Shown: positions 17,496-28,300 of the stretch, piece by piece
How positions within the stretch are numbered: the first letter of the stretch is position 1
Layout of the letters: each line of letters begins with the position of its first letter
The notes under the pieces: generated by a model
Databases searched by the model: none
The model's input: only the letters and a program-made list of their open reading frames with translations
Told to the model about the DNA's origin: nothing
Assembly (NCBI RefSeq): GCF_030651995.1
Contig: NZ_JAUSBN010000007.1
Location: 1-64,000 of the forward strand
DNA length: 64,000 nucleotides
Source of the DNA: Reyranella sp.
Lineage (GTDB): Bacteria > Pseudomonadota > Alphaproteobacteria > Reyranellales > Reyranellaceae
Direction: 5' to 3'
Translations under genes and position numbers: made by a program

Positions 17496-19295
17496 TCAAG
17501 ACTCGAGCTTGGCCGCCATCGACGTCGGCACGCGCACCGGCATGTCCAGAAGCATCTGGGCGAAGGCCTTGGCCAGCGGATCCGCCTTGAGTGAGGCCAT
17601 GCCGCCGCCGCCCAACGCCTTGCGCAGCAGGAAGTTGAAACCCTTGATGCCCGGCAGCCGCCAGCGCGTGACCGGTCCCTCGATGCGGTGGGCGAAGTAG
17701 CTGGCCACCGCCGCCTCCGTCACCTCGGCATCGAGGATGGGTTCGTACTCCGGCCGGCGCGCGAAGATGCCGATGTTGGCGTTGTCGCCCTTGTCGCCGG
17801 AGCGGCCGTAGGCGAGCGCGATCAGCGGCACGGTGGCGGTATCGCCGGCCCGCAACGGCGCCGCCGCGGGCGCCTCAACGGGAAGCTGTGCGATGGTGAA
17901 GTCGCCGCTCAGCGCGCCTTCCTGCATCGCGATCCTGTGACCGTCGACGTCGACCGTGACCGGCACCATCGACTTCGGCACCAGGCAGGAAAACATGCGG
18001 ATGACGGGCGACGGGGAGACGCGCCCGGCACCGAAACTGCCGGTCATGCCGACCACGCCGCCGGTGGACATGGGCGAGATCTCGCGGCCAAGCAGCGCCA
18101 GCGCTTCCTTCTGGTCGTGCCGGGCGGCGATCTTCACGACGACCTCGCGAGCGTCGGGCACGCGGCCGTGCGGCCCATAGGTCGCCTCGCTGCCGATCAC
18201 CTCGATGTTGACGTCGCGATAATCCGCCATGCCCTTCTCGCCGAACAGGCGGCGCGTCTTCTTGATGATCGACTCCGCACTGTGTCGGCCCTTCGCGACC
18301 GCCTCGCGTCCGCCCAGCATGAAGATCGAGCTGAATTTGTAACCGTCGGGCCAGGTCGTCGAGACCTTGTAGGTGTCGGTGGGCGGGCGGCCGCGGGCAC
18401 CACTCACCCGCACGCGGTCCTTGGCCACCTGCTCGTAGGTCGCCTGCGTGAAATCGCACACCACGTCGGGCACCATGTAGGCGCGCGGATCGCCGATCTC
18501 GTAGAGCATCTGCTCGGCGACCGTCGCGGTCGTGATCAGGCCGCCGGTACCGTCGGGCTTGGAGAGCACGAAGCTGCCGTCGCTCGACACTTCGGCGATC
18601 GGGAAGCCCATGTTGTCGTAGTCCGGTACCAGCCGCCAATCGGTGAAGTTGCCGCCGTTGCACTGCGCGCCGCACTCGATGATGTGGCCGCACAGCGTCC
18701 CGGCGGCGAGACGATCGAACTCCTCGGGTGTCCACGAGAACGCGTGGATCAATGCGCCCAACGTGACGGCCGAATCGACACAACGGCCGGTGATGACCAC
18801 GTCGGCGCCCTCGGCCAGCGCCCGCGCGATCGGGAAGCCGCCGAGATAGGCGTTCATGCTGGCGATCTTCGCCGGCAGCTCCGCGCCCGTATCCATCTCG
18901 CGGATGCCGGCGGCGCGGAACGCCTCGACGCGCGGCAGGATGTCGTCGCCCAGCACGACCGCGACCTTGAGCGTCACGCCCGCCGCCTCGCAGGCCTTGA
19001 GGACCGCCTCCCGGCAGGCCAGCGGATTGACGCCGCCGGCATTGGTCACGACCTTGATCTTCTTCTCGGCGATCTCGCGCGCCAGCGGCGCCATGACCAC
19101 CGACACGAAGTCGATGGCATAGCCCGCTTGCGGATTGCGCAGCTTCTGCGCCGCCATGATCGACATGGTGACTTCGGCAAGATAGTCGCTGACCAGATAG
19201 TCGACGTTGCCGTGGCGCACGAGCTGCACCGCGGCGGTTTCTGTGTCGCCCCAGAAGCCCGAGTGGCAGCCGATGCGGACGGTCTTCTTGCTCAT
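17496..19295 (-). CDS. AtuA-like acyclic terpene utilisation family protein (DUF1446)
   Basis: 599 residues. The N-terminal two thirds (RIGCHSGFWGD; VTNAGGVNPLACREAV; ADVVITGRCVDSAVTLGAL; CGAQCNGGNFTDW) match the AtuA/DUF1446 family, and the C-terminal part (LIALAYGRSGDKGDNANIGI) matches the AtuA C-terminal domain usually fused or adjacent. AtuA belongs to the Pseudomonas citronellol/geraniol pathway, but its reaction is unproven. The gene lies 21 bp downstream of an enoyl-CoA hydratase gene, which fits acyl-CoA catabolism. No carboxylase subunits (AtuC/F) are present here, so a full terpene pathway is not shown. Confidence 0.82.
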   Translation of the reverse strand: MSKKTVRIGCHSGFWGDTETAAVQLVRHGNVDYLVSDYLAEVTMSIMAAQKLRNPQAGYAIDFVSVVMAPLAREIAEKKIKVVTNAGGVNPLACREAVLKACEAAGVTLKVAVVLGDDILPRVEAFRAAGIREMDTGAELPAKIASMNAYLGGFPIARALAEGADVVITGRCVDSAVTLGALIHAFSWTPEEFDRLAAGTLCGHIIECGAQCNGGNFTDWRLVPDYDNMGFPIAEVSSDGSFVLSKPDGTGGLITTATVAEQMLYEIGDPRAYMVPDVVCDFTQATYEQVAKDRVRVSGARGRPPTDTYKVSTTWPDGYKFSSIFMLGGREAVAKGRHSAESIIKKTRRLFGEKGMADYRDVNIEVIGSEATYGPHGRVPDAREVVVKIAARHDQKEALALLGREISPMSTGGVVGMTGSFGAGRVSPSPVIRMFSCLVPKSMVPVTVDVDGHRIAMQEGALSGDFTIAQLPVEAPAAAPLRAGDTATVPLIALAYGRSGDKGDNANIGIFARRPEYEPILDAEVTEAAVASYFAHRIEGPVTRWRLPGIKGFNFLLRKALGGGGMASLKADPLAKAFAQMLLDMPVRVPTSMAAKLES

Positions 19296-19316
19296 CGCCC
19301 AGCCCCTCTCGTCGCC

Positions 19317-20102
19317 CTACTTCTTCTTGCGATTGACGAATGCTGCCATGCGCTCGACGTGCTCGCCCTCGGCGACCGACTGGGCGAAGGAATCGATTCC
19401 GGCCTGGACCGCCTCGTCGAGCGGCAGCCGCTCCCAGCGCCGCATCAGCCGCTTCTGCGCCCGCACGGCGAGCGGCGTCGCATCGACGATGGAATTCACG
19501 CAGCGCTCGACGGCCGCATCGATCTTCGCCACCTCGACGACCTCCTCGACCATGCCCCAGGCTTCGGCCCTGCGCGAATCGATGTTCTCGGCGGTCAGCA
19601 GCATCCACGAGGTGCGGCCCCAGCCGATCAGGCGCGGCAGCAGCGCCGCCTCGACGACGGAGGGAACGCCGACCTTGACCTCGGGCATGCCGAAATGCGC
19701 CGTGTCGGTGGCGATGCGCAGGTCGCAGGCGGCCGCCACTTCGAGGCCGGCGCCCAGCGTGTAGCCTTCCATGCGGCAGATCACCGGTACCGGACAGTCG
19801 CGGATCGACTGGCAGAGCTTGTGAACCATGGTGATGAAGGCGCGGCCGTCCTCGGAGGTCCGCATGCCCGCCATGTGGTTGATGTCGGCACCACCGATGA
19901 AGGCCCGGCCGCCGGCGCCGGAGAAGACGACGACGCGCAGATCCTCCTCGGCCGACAGCGTGTGGAACGTCGCGGTGAGATCGTGCAGGGCGGGCGGGTT
20001 CAGGACGTTGAGACGCCGCGCATTGTCGAATACGAGATGAGCCACCGTGCCGGCATCGCGTTTTTCGCGCCGGATCTCGATCTTGTGCGCGGACTCCGCC
20101 AT
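19317..20102 (-). CDS. Enoyl-CoA hydratase/isomerase family protein
   Basis: 261 residues with the crotonase fold: the oxyanion-hole block FSGAGGRAFIGGADINHM and the second block CRMEGYTLGAGLEVAAACDLRIA, followed by FGMPEVKVGVPS. These enzymes hydrate or isomerise enoyl-CoA thioesters. It starts an apparent two-gene operon with the AtuA-like gene and is divergent from the hotdog thioesterase, 78 bp away. Substrate unknown; a branched or terpenoid acyl-CoA is suggested only by the neighbour. Confidence 0.9.
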   Translation of the reverse strand: MAESAHKIEIRREKRDAGTVAHLVFDNARRLNVLNPPALHDLTATFHTLSAEEDLRVVVFSGAGGRAFIGGADINHMAGMRTSEDGRAFITMVHKLCQSIRDCPVPVICRMEGYTLGAGLEVAAACDLRIATDTAHFGMPEVKVGVPSVVEAALLPRLIGWGRTSWMLLTAENIDSRRAEAWGMVEEVVEVAKIDAAVERCVNSIVDATPLAVRAQKRLMRRWERLPLDEAVQAGIDSFAQSVAEGEHVERMAAFVNRKKK

Positions 20103-20180
20103 GACGTTTCGCTCCGTGGGTCTTTGTGATTGCGTGATTCTCCCCTATTAGAACCCGCCAACGACGCTTCACAAGAGCCA

Positions 20181-21071
20181 ATGCCCGATACGATCGACCT
20201 CTCCCGCTACACCGTGTTCGTGCCGCCGGATCCGTTCGAGGATCATGTTGGGCCGTTCTACTTCGACCTCCAGGGCGATGCCCGGAAGGCCGGCACGGTG
20301 CATTGCGTGCTACCGACCCTGCCGCGCCACGGCAACTACATGGGCGGGGTGCATGGCGGCGGCATCCTGACCTTCGCCGACTATGCGCTCTGCCTGGTGG
20401 CCGGCCGCGCTGCGGACGGCGGCACCAACACGTCCTTCGCCATGACGGTGAGCATCGCCGTCGAGTTTCTGAACGGCGCGGCCATAGGACCGCCGCTGGA
20501 AGCGCGCGGCGAGCCGCTGCAGGTCACGGGCCGCCTCGCCTTCGCGCGCGGCTCGATCACCCAGGAGGGCCGCACGATCGCGCTGTGGTCGGGCGTGTGC
20601 CGGCACGTCGCCCGCGCCAAGGCGATGGCGCGCAAGGACGAGCAGGCGCCGTCGAGGATCGACCTGCCGCCGCAGGTCGTGCCCGAGGGCTTCGAGCCGT
20701 TCAAGGCCAGCGCCTACTCCACGCATATTGGCCCCGCCTTCGTCCGCAAGGAGGCCGACGGCGCCTCGCTGGTGCAGCCGACGCTGGCGCGCATGTGCAA
20801 CTCTGGCGGTGCGCTCCACGGCGGCTACATGATGAGCTTTGCCGACACCGCCATCACGCGCGCTGCGGCCCTGACGACCGACCTCGCGCCCGCCACCGTC
20901 TCCTTCGCCGCCGAGTTCCTGGCCGCCGGGGACATTTCCGCGCCGCTGGTCACCCGCGTGGAAGTCCCCAAGCACGGACGGTCGATTGCCTTCCTGCGCG
21001 GTCTGCTGGAACAGAACGGCAGGGGCCTGCTCTCCTACTCCGCGACGGTGATGCTGAGGCCGCGGGCCTGA
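20181..21071 (+). CDS. Double-hotdog PaaI-type acyl-CoA thioesterase
   Basis: 296 residues from the ATG at 20181. Two PaaI-like hotdog domains are fused in tandem: the first with GGVHGGGILTFADYAL (about 55-75), the second with GGALHGGYMMSFADTAI (about 210-230). In this family the H-G-G and Asp around the helix bind and activate water to cleave acyl-CoA. It is divergent from the hydratase gene. Its last 37 bp overlap the convergent Hpt gene, so the two mRNAs have complementary ends. Confidence 0.85.
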   Translation: MPDTIDLSRYTVFVPPDPFEDHVGPFYFDLQGDARKAGTVHCVLPTLPRHGNYMGGVHGGGILTFADYALCLVAGRAADGGTNTSFAMTVSIAVEFLNGAAIGPPLEARGEPLQVTGRLAFARGSITQEGRTIALWSGVCRHVARAKAMARKDEQAPSRIDLPPQVVPEGFEPFKASAYSTHIGPAFVRKEADGASLVQPTLARMCNSGGALHGGYMMSFADTAITRAAALTTDLAPATVSFAAEFLAAGDISAPLVTRVEVPKHGRSIAFLRGLLEQNGRGLLSYSATVMLRPRA

Positions 21072-21391
21072 TCTGCACCGGCCTGAGCGGCCACCTTCGA
21101 CACTTCCTGCGCGAGGGCTCCGTCGAGGCCGAGCACAGCCGGCAGGTCCCCGGACAGGGCCGCGCGTTCCACGGCGTCGGCGATCCTGCCGAGCGCCGCC
21201 GCGCCGATCATGCCGGAAGCGCCCTTCAGCCGGTGCGCCGCCCGCGCGATCGTATCGAGATCTTCAGTCGCGCGAATTTCCTCGTGGGCGCTTCGCGCGG
21301 TGTCGAGGAACTCGCGCTCGATCTCCGCGAGCGTGGCCGCGTTGTCGCCGAACAGCTCGACGAGCCGGTTGCGATCGTAGGCCGGGCTCAT
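21035..21391 (-). CDS. Stand-alone histidine phosphotransfer (Hpt) protein
   Basis: 118 residues. His53 in [14 protein letters not shown] is the phosphorylated residue of the four-helix Hpt domain. Its start overlaps the stop of the hybrid kinase gene (ATGA), so it is made with the kinase and likely passes phosphate between the kinase receiver and a response regulator, most simply the OmpR-type regulator encoded divergently. The 3' end overlaps the convergent thioesterase gene by 37 bp. Confidence 0.9.
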   Translation of the reverse strand: MSPAYDRNRLVELFGDNAATLAEIEREFLDTARSAHEEIRATEDLDTIARAAHRLKGASGMIGAAALGRIADAVERAALSGDLPAVLGLDGALAQEVSKVAAQAGADQARGLSITVAE

Positions 21392-23526
21392 GTCACGCGC
21401 TCCCGCGATTCATCCTTCAGCCAGACCTCCAGGGTCGCTTTCAGCTGCTCGATGCCAACCGGCTTGGTGATGAACCCATCCATCCCGGACGCCCGGCTGC
21501 GCTCCTCTTCCGACTCGAGCGCGCTGGCGGTGACAGCGAGGATCGGAAGGCGCGCGCTGCCGGTCGAGGCCTCGCCCTGGCGAATGCGCCGGGCCAGTTC
21601 GAAGCCGTCCATGTCGGGCATCTGCAGGTCGGCGAGCATCAGGTCGTAGGGACGCGAGCGCCACATCGCCAGCGCCTCCTCGCCGCCGGCCGCCATGTCG
21701 GCCGATGTGCCTGCCAGTTCGAGCTGCCGCGCCAGGATCCGGCGGTTGACCGAATTGTCGTCGACCACCAGGACGCGACCGCCCAGCCGGCCGACCGGAG
21801 CCGGCGCCTGCGCCGCCGGAGCGACAAAGCCCGTCCGTCCGGCGGCCTGCGCGATCACCCGCACCAGCACGTCACGTCGCCACGGGCGCTTGAGGTCGGC
21901 GAGACACACCTGATTGCCCTGGTGCTTGCTCTGGCCCTCGATGGTCACCGCCGCTTCGGACGACACCACGACATCGACCTCTGCGCCCGCGTCGCGCAGA
22001 TAGCGCGCGATGGCGGCGCTCTCCTGCGGGTCCGGCAGGGACAGGATCAGGGAGAGATGGTCGAGCGGGAGCCCGGCGGAGGCGGGTGCCGGCGGGGCCG
22101 CCTCGAGCCTGACCGTGACGACGAAGGTCGAGCCGACGCCGGGCGCGCTGTGCACCTCGACACGTCCCTCCATCGCCTCGGCGAGCCGACGCACGATGGA
22201 CAGGCCGAGCCCGGTGCCGCCGAAGCGGCGGGTCGTCGAACTGTCGGCCTGGACGAAGGGATTGAACAGCCGCTCGCGCTGGGCGGCCGTGAGACCGATC
22301 CCCGTGTCGACCACCCGGATGCGGAGCACGAGCGAGCCGTCCTGCTCGCCGCCGTCGCCTTCGAGGAAAAGGCGGACACTGCCCTTCTCCGTAAACTTGA
22401 TGGCGTTGCCCAGGAGGTTGAACAGGATCTGCTGCAGCCGCAGCGGGTCGCCGATGGCCCGAGCGGGCACCTCGGACGCCACATAGGCCGACAGGATCAG
22501 CCCCTTCTCCGAGGCCCGGGCAGCCAGCGCCTCGGCCGCCCCTTCGATCAGCTCGACGGTGGAGAATTCCACCCGCTCCAAGTCGAGACGCCCGGCCTCG
22601 ATCTTGGAGAAGTCCAGGATGTCGTCGATGATCCGCAGCAGCGACGCCGCCGAATAGCGCACCGTCCCCAGGTGGTCGCGCTGGTCGGGCGAGAGTTCGG
22701 TGCGCTCCAGAATGTCGATCATGCCCAGCACGCCGTTCATCGGCGTGCGGATTTCGTGGCTCATGGTGGCAAGGAAGGTCGACTTGGCCTGGTTGGCCTT
22801 CTCCGCGTCGCGCTGGGCGGCCAGAGCCGCATCGCGAGCCTGCCGAGCCTCGTCGTAGGCGACCTGCAGCCGGTGCGCCAGATCCTCCTTCTCGTAGGCC
22901 AGGGCGATGTTGTCGTACTGCCAACGGTGCACGTCGCGCACATAGGCCATCAGATGGCCGACATAGGCCGCGCCGGCGATGCCGACGAGCTGGTAGAAGG
23001 GCCCGCCCGAGGCGATCAGGACCAGCAGCAGCGGTGCCGCAGTGGCCACGGCGAAGGCGTAGAAGGTGGGCGGATGGGCCGAGCGGATCGGCACCGCCGT
23101 CGTGACGGTGGCCAGCAGCACCAGTCCGAGCAGCATGCGTTGCAGCTCGAACTCCCTGGACGCCAGCAGATATCCGGCCCAGCCCCAGCAGGCGCCCCCC
23201 AGGAAGGTGAAGCCGGCGAACCACCAGCCCCAGCGGAGGGTCTGCTCGTCGTCGGGTCGGGCACGCGCAAAATTGTGGCGGAGAAGGTCGAAGCCCAGCG
23301 TCACGCCGAGGTATGCCACGAACGGTCCGGCCAACTCGACCAGGTCGATCTGCCGCCAGTAGATGGCCGCGATCACCGGCCAGAGGACAAAGGAAAAGTA
23401 ACGCGACGGTGCCGATCCGTGGAACAGGCGTCGCACCAGCTCGGCGCGGATGAACCGGTCCTGGCGGGCGGCCGCCTCCGCCTCGTCGACCTGAGGGGCG
23501 GCCGGGTCAGCGGCGGCGAGCGACAT
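21388..23526 (-). CDS. Membrane-bound hybrid histidine kinase
   Basis: 712 residues from the ATG at 23526. About six transmembrane helices lie in residues 40-195, followed by a short coiled linker, a HisKA domain with His257 ([13 protein letters not shown]), an HATPase domain ([28 protein letters not shown]), a degenerate receiver-like segment (about 470-560) without the usual Asp, and a true receiver ([14 protein letters not shown]...[13 protein letters not shown]). The layout resembles RpfC/BarA-type phosphorelay sensors. The signal is unknown; sensing through the membrane part is inferred. It is coupled to the downstream Hpt gene. Confidence 0.93.
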   Translation of the reverse strand: MSLAAADPAAPQVDEAEAAARQDRFIRAELVRRLFHGSAPSRYFSFVLWPVIAAIYWRQIDLVELAGPFVAYLGVTLGFDLLRHNFARARPDDEQTLRWGWWFAGFTFLGGACWGWAGYLLASREFELQRMLLGLVLLATVTTAVPIRSAHPPTFYAFAVATAAPLLLVLIASGGPFYQLVGIAGAAYVGHLMAYVRDVHRWQYDNIALAYEKEDLAHRLQVAYDEARQARDAALAAQRDAEKANQAKSTFLATMSHEIRTPMNGVLGMIDILERTELSPDQRDHLGTVRYSAASLLRIIDDILDFSKIEAGRLDLERVEFSTVELIEGAAEALAARASEKGLILSAYVASEVPARAIGDPLRLQQILFNLLGNAIKFTEKGSVRLFLEGDGGEQDGSLVLRIRVVDTGIGLTAAQRERLFNPFVQADSSTTRRFGGTGLGLSIVRRLAEAMEGRVEVHSAPGVGSTFVVTVRLEAAPPAPASAGLPLDHLSLILSLPDPQESAAIARYLRDAGAEVDVVVSSEAAVTIEGQSKHQGNQVCLADLKRPWRRDVLVRVIAQAAGRTGFVAPAAQAPAPVGRLGGRVLVVDDNSVNRRILARQLELAGTSADMAAGGEEALAMWRSRPYDLMLADLQMPDMDGFELARRIRQGEASTGSARLPILAVTASALESEEERSRASGMDGFITKPVGIEQLKATLEVWLKDESRERVT

Positions 23527-23689
23527 CAACCATCCCGGAACTAGGGTTCGAGCCGCCGCCCCATCGGGCAGCTACAGCTTGCGGATTCTCCGCGAGGCCA
23601 ATCGTATCAAAAATATCAAGAAAACGATATAATTCATTGAGAAATAGTGTTATTTTGAAGGCATTGAAAGTCATTTATTAGGTTAAATC
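23527..23689. promoter_or_regulatory. AT-rich divergent promoter region with hairpin
   Basis: This 163-bp region separates the kinase gene and the OmpR-type regulator gene and is far richer in A/T than its surroundings from about 23600 on. A perfect -10 hexamer TATAAT lies at 23628-23633 on the plus strand with only a weak -35 (TATCAA at 23605). An 8-bp hairpin with a TTC loop lies at 23578-23596. Autoregulation by the regulator is plausible but no direct repeat stands out. Confidence 0.5.
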
Positions 23690-24397
23690 ATGCAGCTTCC
23701 GTCCGTGTTGTTGGTCGAGGACGACGCATTTCAGCGCAAGGCCGCCGAGACCTATCTTTCGAACCATGAGCTGAAGGTCATTGCGGTTGAGAACGGCGCC
23801 CGGATGCGCCGCCAGATTGCCCGCGCGATGCCCGACCTGGTGCTTCTGGACGTCCAGCTTCCGGGACCGGAAGACGGCTTTGCCCTGGCCCGCTGGCTGC
23901 GCGAGAGCAGCCCCCGGGTCGGGATCATCATGCTGACGGCGTCCGCCGACCCGGTCGACAAGGTGCTGGGCCTCGAGAGCGGCGCCGATGACTACGTCGC
24001 CAAGCCCTACGAACCGCGCGAACTGCTCGCACGCTGCAAGAGCGTGCTGCGCCGGTCGGTGAACAAGGCCACGCCGTCGCGGCTGGAGCGCATCCGAATG
24101 GGGGGGCACATGCTCGACCTGTCCAAGCGCCAGCTCCTGGACTCCGAAAACGGCGACGTGCCGCTGACCTCGGGCGAGTTCGACATCCTGAAGACCTTCG
24201 CCGAGCACCCCAACCGGCCGCTGTCGCGCGACTGGCTTCTGGAGACGACCAGCCACCGCGCCCGCGACCCGTTCGATCGGGCGATCGACCTCCGGATCAC
24301 GCGCATCCGGCGCAAGATCGAGCCGGCGCCGGACAAGCCCACGGTGATCCGCACCGTGCGGGGTGTCGGCTATATGTTCGTGCCGCCGGCCGAATAG
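23690..24397 (+). CDS. OmpR/TorR-type response regulator
   Basis: 235 residues: receiver domain with Asp54 (LVLLDVQLPGPEDG) and acidic pair Glu10-Asp11-Asp12, then Lys in VAKPYEPREL, and a C-terminal winged helix ending RTVRGVGYMFV, typical of the OmpR class. Divergent from the hybrid kinase and Hpt genes, it is their most likely final phosphate acceptor, giving a complete kinase-receiver-Hpt-regulator relay in three genes. Target genes are unknown. Confidence 0.92.
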   Translation: MQLPSVLLVEDDAFQRKAAETYLSNHELKVIAVENGARMRRQIARAMPDLVLLDVQLPGPEDGFALARWLRESSPRVGIIMLTASADPVDKVLGLESGADDYVAKPYEPRELLARCKSVLRRSVNKATPSRLERIRMGGHMLDLSKRQLLDSENGDVPLTSGEFDILKTFAEHPNRPLSRDWLLETTSHRARDPFDRAIDLRITRIRRKIEPAPDKPTVIRTVRGVGYMFVPPAE

Positions 24398-24462
24398 CCG
24401 GGCTATAAGGTCCGGCCCCGGCGCACCCGGGGCGCGGCCATGCTGGCCAAGGTCGGTACGGG

Positions 24463-24538
24463 GGGCCCGTAGTTCAGCGGTTAGAACGAGCCGCTCATAA
24501 CGGTTATGTCGCAGGTTCGAATCCTGCCGGGCCTACCA
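24463..24538 (+). tRNA. tRNA-Ile2 (CAU anticodon, lysidine-modified class)
   Basis: A 76-nt cloverleaf: acceptor GGGCCCG/CGGGCCT, D stem GTTC/GAAC, anticodon stem AGCCG/CGGTT with loop CTCATAA, T arm GCAGG-TTCGAAT-CCTGC, encoded CCA. The anticodon is CAT; the flanking loop (CTCATAA) and the stem pattern match minor isoleucine tRNAs, which read AUA after TilS changes C34 to lysidine, rather than elongator or initiator methionine tRNA. Confidence 0.88.
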
Positions 24539-24553
24539 CCGCCTCTCGTGGTG

Positions 24554-25288
24554 TCACGTGCGGGCTTCAGCGGGCCGTCTGCCCAACTTTCCAGATTTCA
24601 TCCACTTGCCGAGGATGTCGGCGATTTCGGCGAGCACCTCCTGGCTGGTCCGGCCGGACCGGACCAGAACACCGAAGGAATGATCGGCGTCCCTTATCGG
24701 CCAGAAGCTGGCTCGCTTCCCCAAACCCTTCAGGACCTTTCGCAGGAGCGCGGGCCGAGCGAGCGCGTCGCGCGTGCCCTGGATGAACAATAGGGGAATG
24801 TGGATGTCGGACAGATGCGCCGCGCGCTCCACGGAGGGCTTTTCCGGCGGGTGCAGCGGAAACCCCAGGAACACCAGACCGCGGACCTTCGGCAGGGGTT
24901 CCAGCGCCTGGGCCTGGGAGGTCATGCGACCGCCGAACGACTTGCCTCCCGCGAACAGCGGCAACGCCGGCGCCAGCTTCGCGGCTTTCCGGACGGCCGC
25001 CCGTATCGCGGCATGGGCCACGGCCGGCCGGTCTGGCCGCTTCGAGCCGGCCTCCATGTAGGGGAACTGGAACCTGAGGGTGCTCACACCCGCTTCGGCA
25101 AGCCGGTCGGCCACGGCCACCATGAATGGATGTGTCATGCCCGCCCCTGCGCCATGCGCCAGCACGACCAGCGCGCGAGCGTGAGGAGCCTTTTGATAGA
25201 GAGCCGAAACGGTCGTTCCTGGCACGACACGCACGCCCAGCCGCCGCGCTTCCGCAAGAGATTTCATCGGTTGGGGAGTCACCACCAT
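24554..25288 (-). CDS. Alpha/beta hydrolase, Tex30/dienelactone-hydrolase-like
   Basis: 244 residues from the ATG at 25288 (a second ATG at 25267 is possible). LVVLAHGAGAGMTHPFM supplies the oxyanion loop, GGKSFGGRM the nucleophilic serine elbow, and IQGTRDAL / ADHSFGV the acid and histidine. This set matches the KANL3/Tex30-like hydrolase group found in many proteobacteria; the substrate is unknown. It is divergent from the autotransporter gene with only 58 bp between the starts. Confidence 0.8.
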   Translation of the reverse strand: MVVTPQPMKSLAEARRLGVRVVPGTTVSALYQKAPHARALVVLAHGAGAGMTHPFMVAVADRLAEAGVSTLRFQFPYMEAGSKRPDRPAVAHAAIRAAVRKAAKLAPALPLFAGGKSFGGRMTSQAQALEPLPKVRGLVFLGFPLHPPEKPSVERAAHLSDIHIPLLFIQGTRDALARPALLRKVLKGLGKRASFWPIRDADHSFGVLVRSGRTSQEVLAEIADILGKWMKSGKLGRRPAEART

Positions 25289-25346
25289 GAAAAATTCAGA
25301 AAACAGATTATGATCAACGCGTGGGGAGGACGAGTTCGAGGGACGC

Positions 25347-28300
25347 ATGCGGAAGCACGACGCGTTGGTCTGTGGGCTGGCAATTCTGGCCTGCTGTGAG
25401 ATTTCCACGGCGATCGGCCAGACGCCGACACAACCGGTCAGCATCCCACTGAGTTACGTCTTCGACAGTCAATCTTATGCCGCGCGTCTCTCGATCAACA
25501 TCGGCATCAACGGCGGGGCGCCGCGACCATATCTGTTCGACACCGGCTCCTCGCTGTTCAATGCGGCCTTCGACCCGAAGACCTGGGGTGACAAATATTC
25601 CGGGTATACGTCGTCCGTTCCGCCCTCCAGCCTTCCCAACGGCAACGGTGTAGAGCTCTGCTATTCGGAAGACGGTGGCTGTCGTGGATATCAGGGAAAC
25701 ATCCTGCAGATACCGTCGCTCAGCTTCTACAAGCCCGACGCAAAGACGACGGAGGCAACCCCGGTGGCGACCCTCACCACCCCCGACGGGCCCGGCCAGG
25801 GCTTTCAGATCAATGCTGCCTACCGCTATACCGATCCCACGACCGATCCCAAGACACACGATTTCTTCCCTCACTATTTTTCCGACCCCACGACCAAGGA
25901 TACTGCTCCGCAGGAGGGCCTGTTCTACGGCGTCTTCGGCTCGCGCATTTCCGTCGATCAGCTTCCCAAGGCGAGTTGCCCCGGCTCGCCGGACTGTTAC
26001 GTCGCAGGAGGCATACTCGGGCAGGTGAGCATTCCGGGAGCGGCCAAGCAGGGTTTCGTCGTGGCAGCGAACGGCCTAGGCTATGTGATAGACCCGAATG
26101 GGCCTCAGCCCGATCCGTCCCCTCCTCAGAAAAACGCTACCGTCCGGATCGGCGGCAAGACCAAGGAGTTGTCCTGCAATCCGTGCGTGACGGTGGGTCT
26201 GTCACCGGAGGTTATCGGCCAGTTCGCCCCCGTCGCGATGCCGACACCGAGTTCGGCTCCGGGCCTGATCCCGTGGGTGGCGCCGAAGTCGCCCGATGAA
26301 GCGCCTGCCTTTCCGAATCCCTACGGCAGCGGAACCGGGAACAACTCGGCACCGACGGATGCCATGTATTTCACGGTTACCGTGACAGCCGGCGAGGACG
26401 GCAAGAACAAGACAAAAACGGCAACGGCCTTCACACTGCTGGATACCGGGACGAAGTACTATTCCTTGAGCAAGGATTTCAAAGACTTTTCCGATAAGGA
26501 CACCGGCACGATCTCGATCACGGGCCTGACACCGGACCAAGCGTCGATCACCGGCCTGCCGGCAGAAACAAGCTCACTCTTCGGCAAACCCAACCCCAAC
26601 TACTATGTCGAAGGGAGCGGAAAAACCAACACGATCGGCATCCCGTTCTTCACGCTCTATTCGGTGATGTTCGACCTGACCGACCAGGCGACCGGCTACA
26701 CGTCGTTCTTCGTCACCACCGAGAAGCTCGACACCAACGCCGGCGGCCCCCTGATCGTCACCAGCAGCAACGTTCCCCTGGGACTGGCCGGCGTCGTTTC
26801 CGGTCAAGGGGGCCTCAAGATCGAGAGTGGAGGAAGCGTACAGCTCAGTGCCACGAACACCTATATCGGCCCGACCAGAATCGATGGCACGCCCACCGGG
26901 ATTCCAGGGACGCTGTTGATTTCCGGACCGGGCAGCATTGCCGCCTCGAGCGGCGTGGTGAACGATGGCGTGTTCGACATTTCGCGGGCCTGGGCGGCGG
27001 TCAGCATCAAGGACCTGAGCGGCACCGGGCAGGTGAACCTCGGTGACCAGAATCTCACGATCACCAACGGGAGCAGCACGTTCTCCGGCATCATCGCCGA
27101 TGGTGGCAAGTATCCGGGCAGCGGCGGCAGCGTGACCATCGCAGGGGGCACGCAAACCTTTGCCGGGGTGAATGGCTACACCGGTGGCACAAGAGTGAGC
27201 GGCGGCACGCTCAACCTCACAGGCACCCTCATCGGCGGCATGACGGTCGCGCCTGGCGGCACCTTTAACAATTCGGGCATCTTCGCATCCTTTGGCGGCG
27301 CTGGCTTCTGGAACCAGGGTGTCACCACCAACACAGGAACCTTGGCCACCGACGTGCTCAACACCGGCTCGTTCCTGAACAACGGAACCTTCGCCGGCAC
27401 GTTCGCGAACCTGGGTGTTCTTTCGGGAACCGGCACACTGACGGGTACGCTGGCCAATGCGGGCGTCGTGGCGCCGGGCACGCCTTACGGCACGATGACG
27501 GTGAACGGTTCGTACATGCAGTCCTCCGGCGGCACTTTCCAGGTTGCGGTCTCCGACACGGGCCAGGCGAGCCGGCTCAACGTCACCGGGGCGACGGGCA
27601 CCGCCTCGCTCGCCGGCTCGGTCCTTGCGCAGGTGCAGGCCGGCGGCCGTTATGCGCCACGTTCGACCTACACGATCCTGCGGGCCTCCGGCGGATTGAA
27701 CGGCAGCTTCTCCAGCGTCGCGAGCAGCTCGCCGTTCCTGCTGCCGAGCCTCAGCTACGACGCCAACAACGTCTATCTCACCCTGGAGATCGGCGGCTTC
27801 GCCACCGCGGCGCTCAATCCGCAGCAGCAGGCGGTTGCGAATGTGCTGGACAGCACGGCGGCCACCGCGACCGGGGACTACGCCACCGTGCTGGGCTCGC
27901 TTTCGACGCTGACGCCGGCCCAGGTCCAGCCGATCCTGACAGCACTCTCGGGCACCAACTATGCGGGCTTCTCCTCCGCCATGGTGCAGGGCGCACAGCT
28001 CTTCATGAACAATTTTGCCGGCCAGGCCACCGGCGGCGGCCCGTCGGGCAGCGCCCGCGTGGCGCTCGCCGAGGCCTGCGAGGTCGCGTGCGATGTGTCG
28101 GACACGCCACGCTGGGGCGCCTGGGGCGGGGCGATCGGCGGCCTCGGCACGATTGGCGCCGGCACCCCGCAGGGCGCCGTCACCTACAATGCCGGCGGGT
28201 TCGCTGCCGGCCTCGACCGGACCTTCACCGAGAACTTCCGCGCCGGTGTGACGGTGGGTTACAGCGGCGGCACGCAATGGGTCTCGGGTTTCAGCGGCCA

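Noticed and set aside
17688-20129. An 813-codon open frame opposite the AtuA-like and hydratase genes
   Set aside because: Antisense shadow with biased His/Arg/Asp composition and no motif; both opposite-strand genes are well supported.
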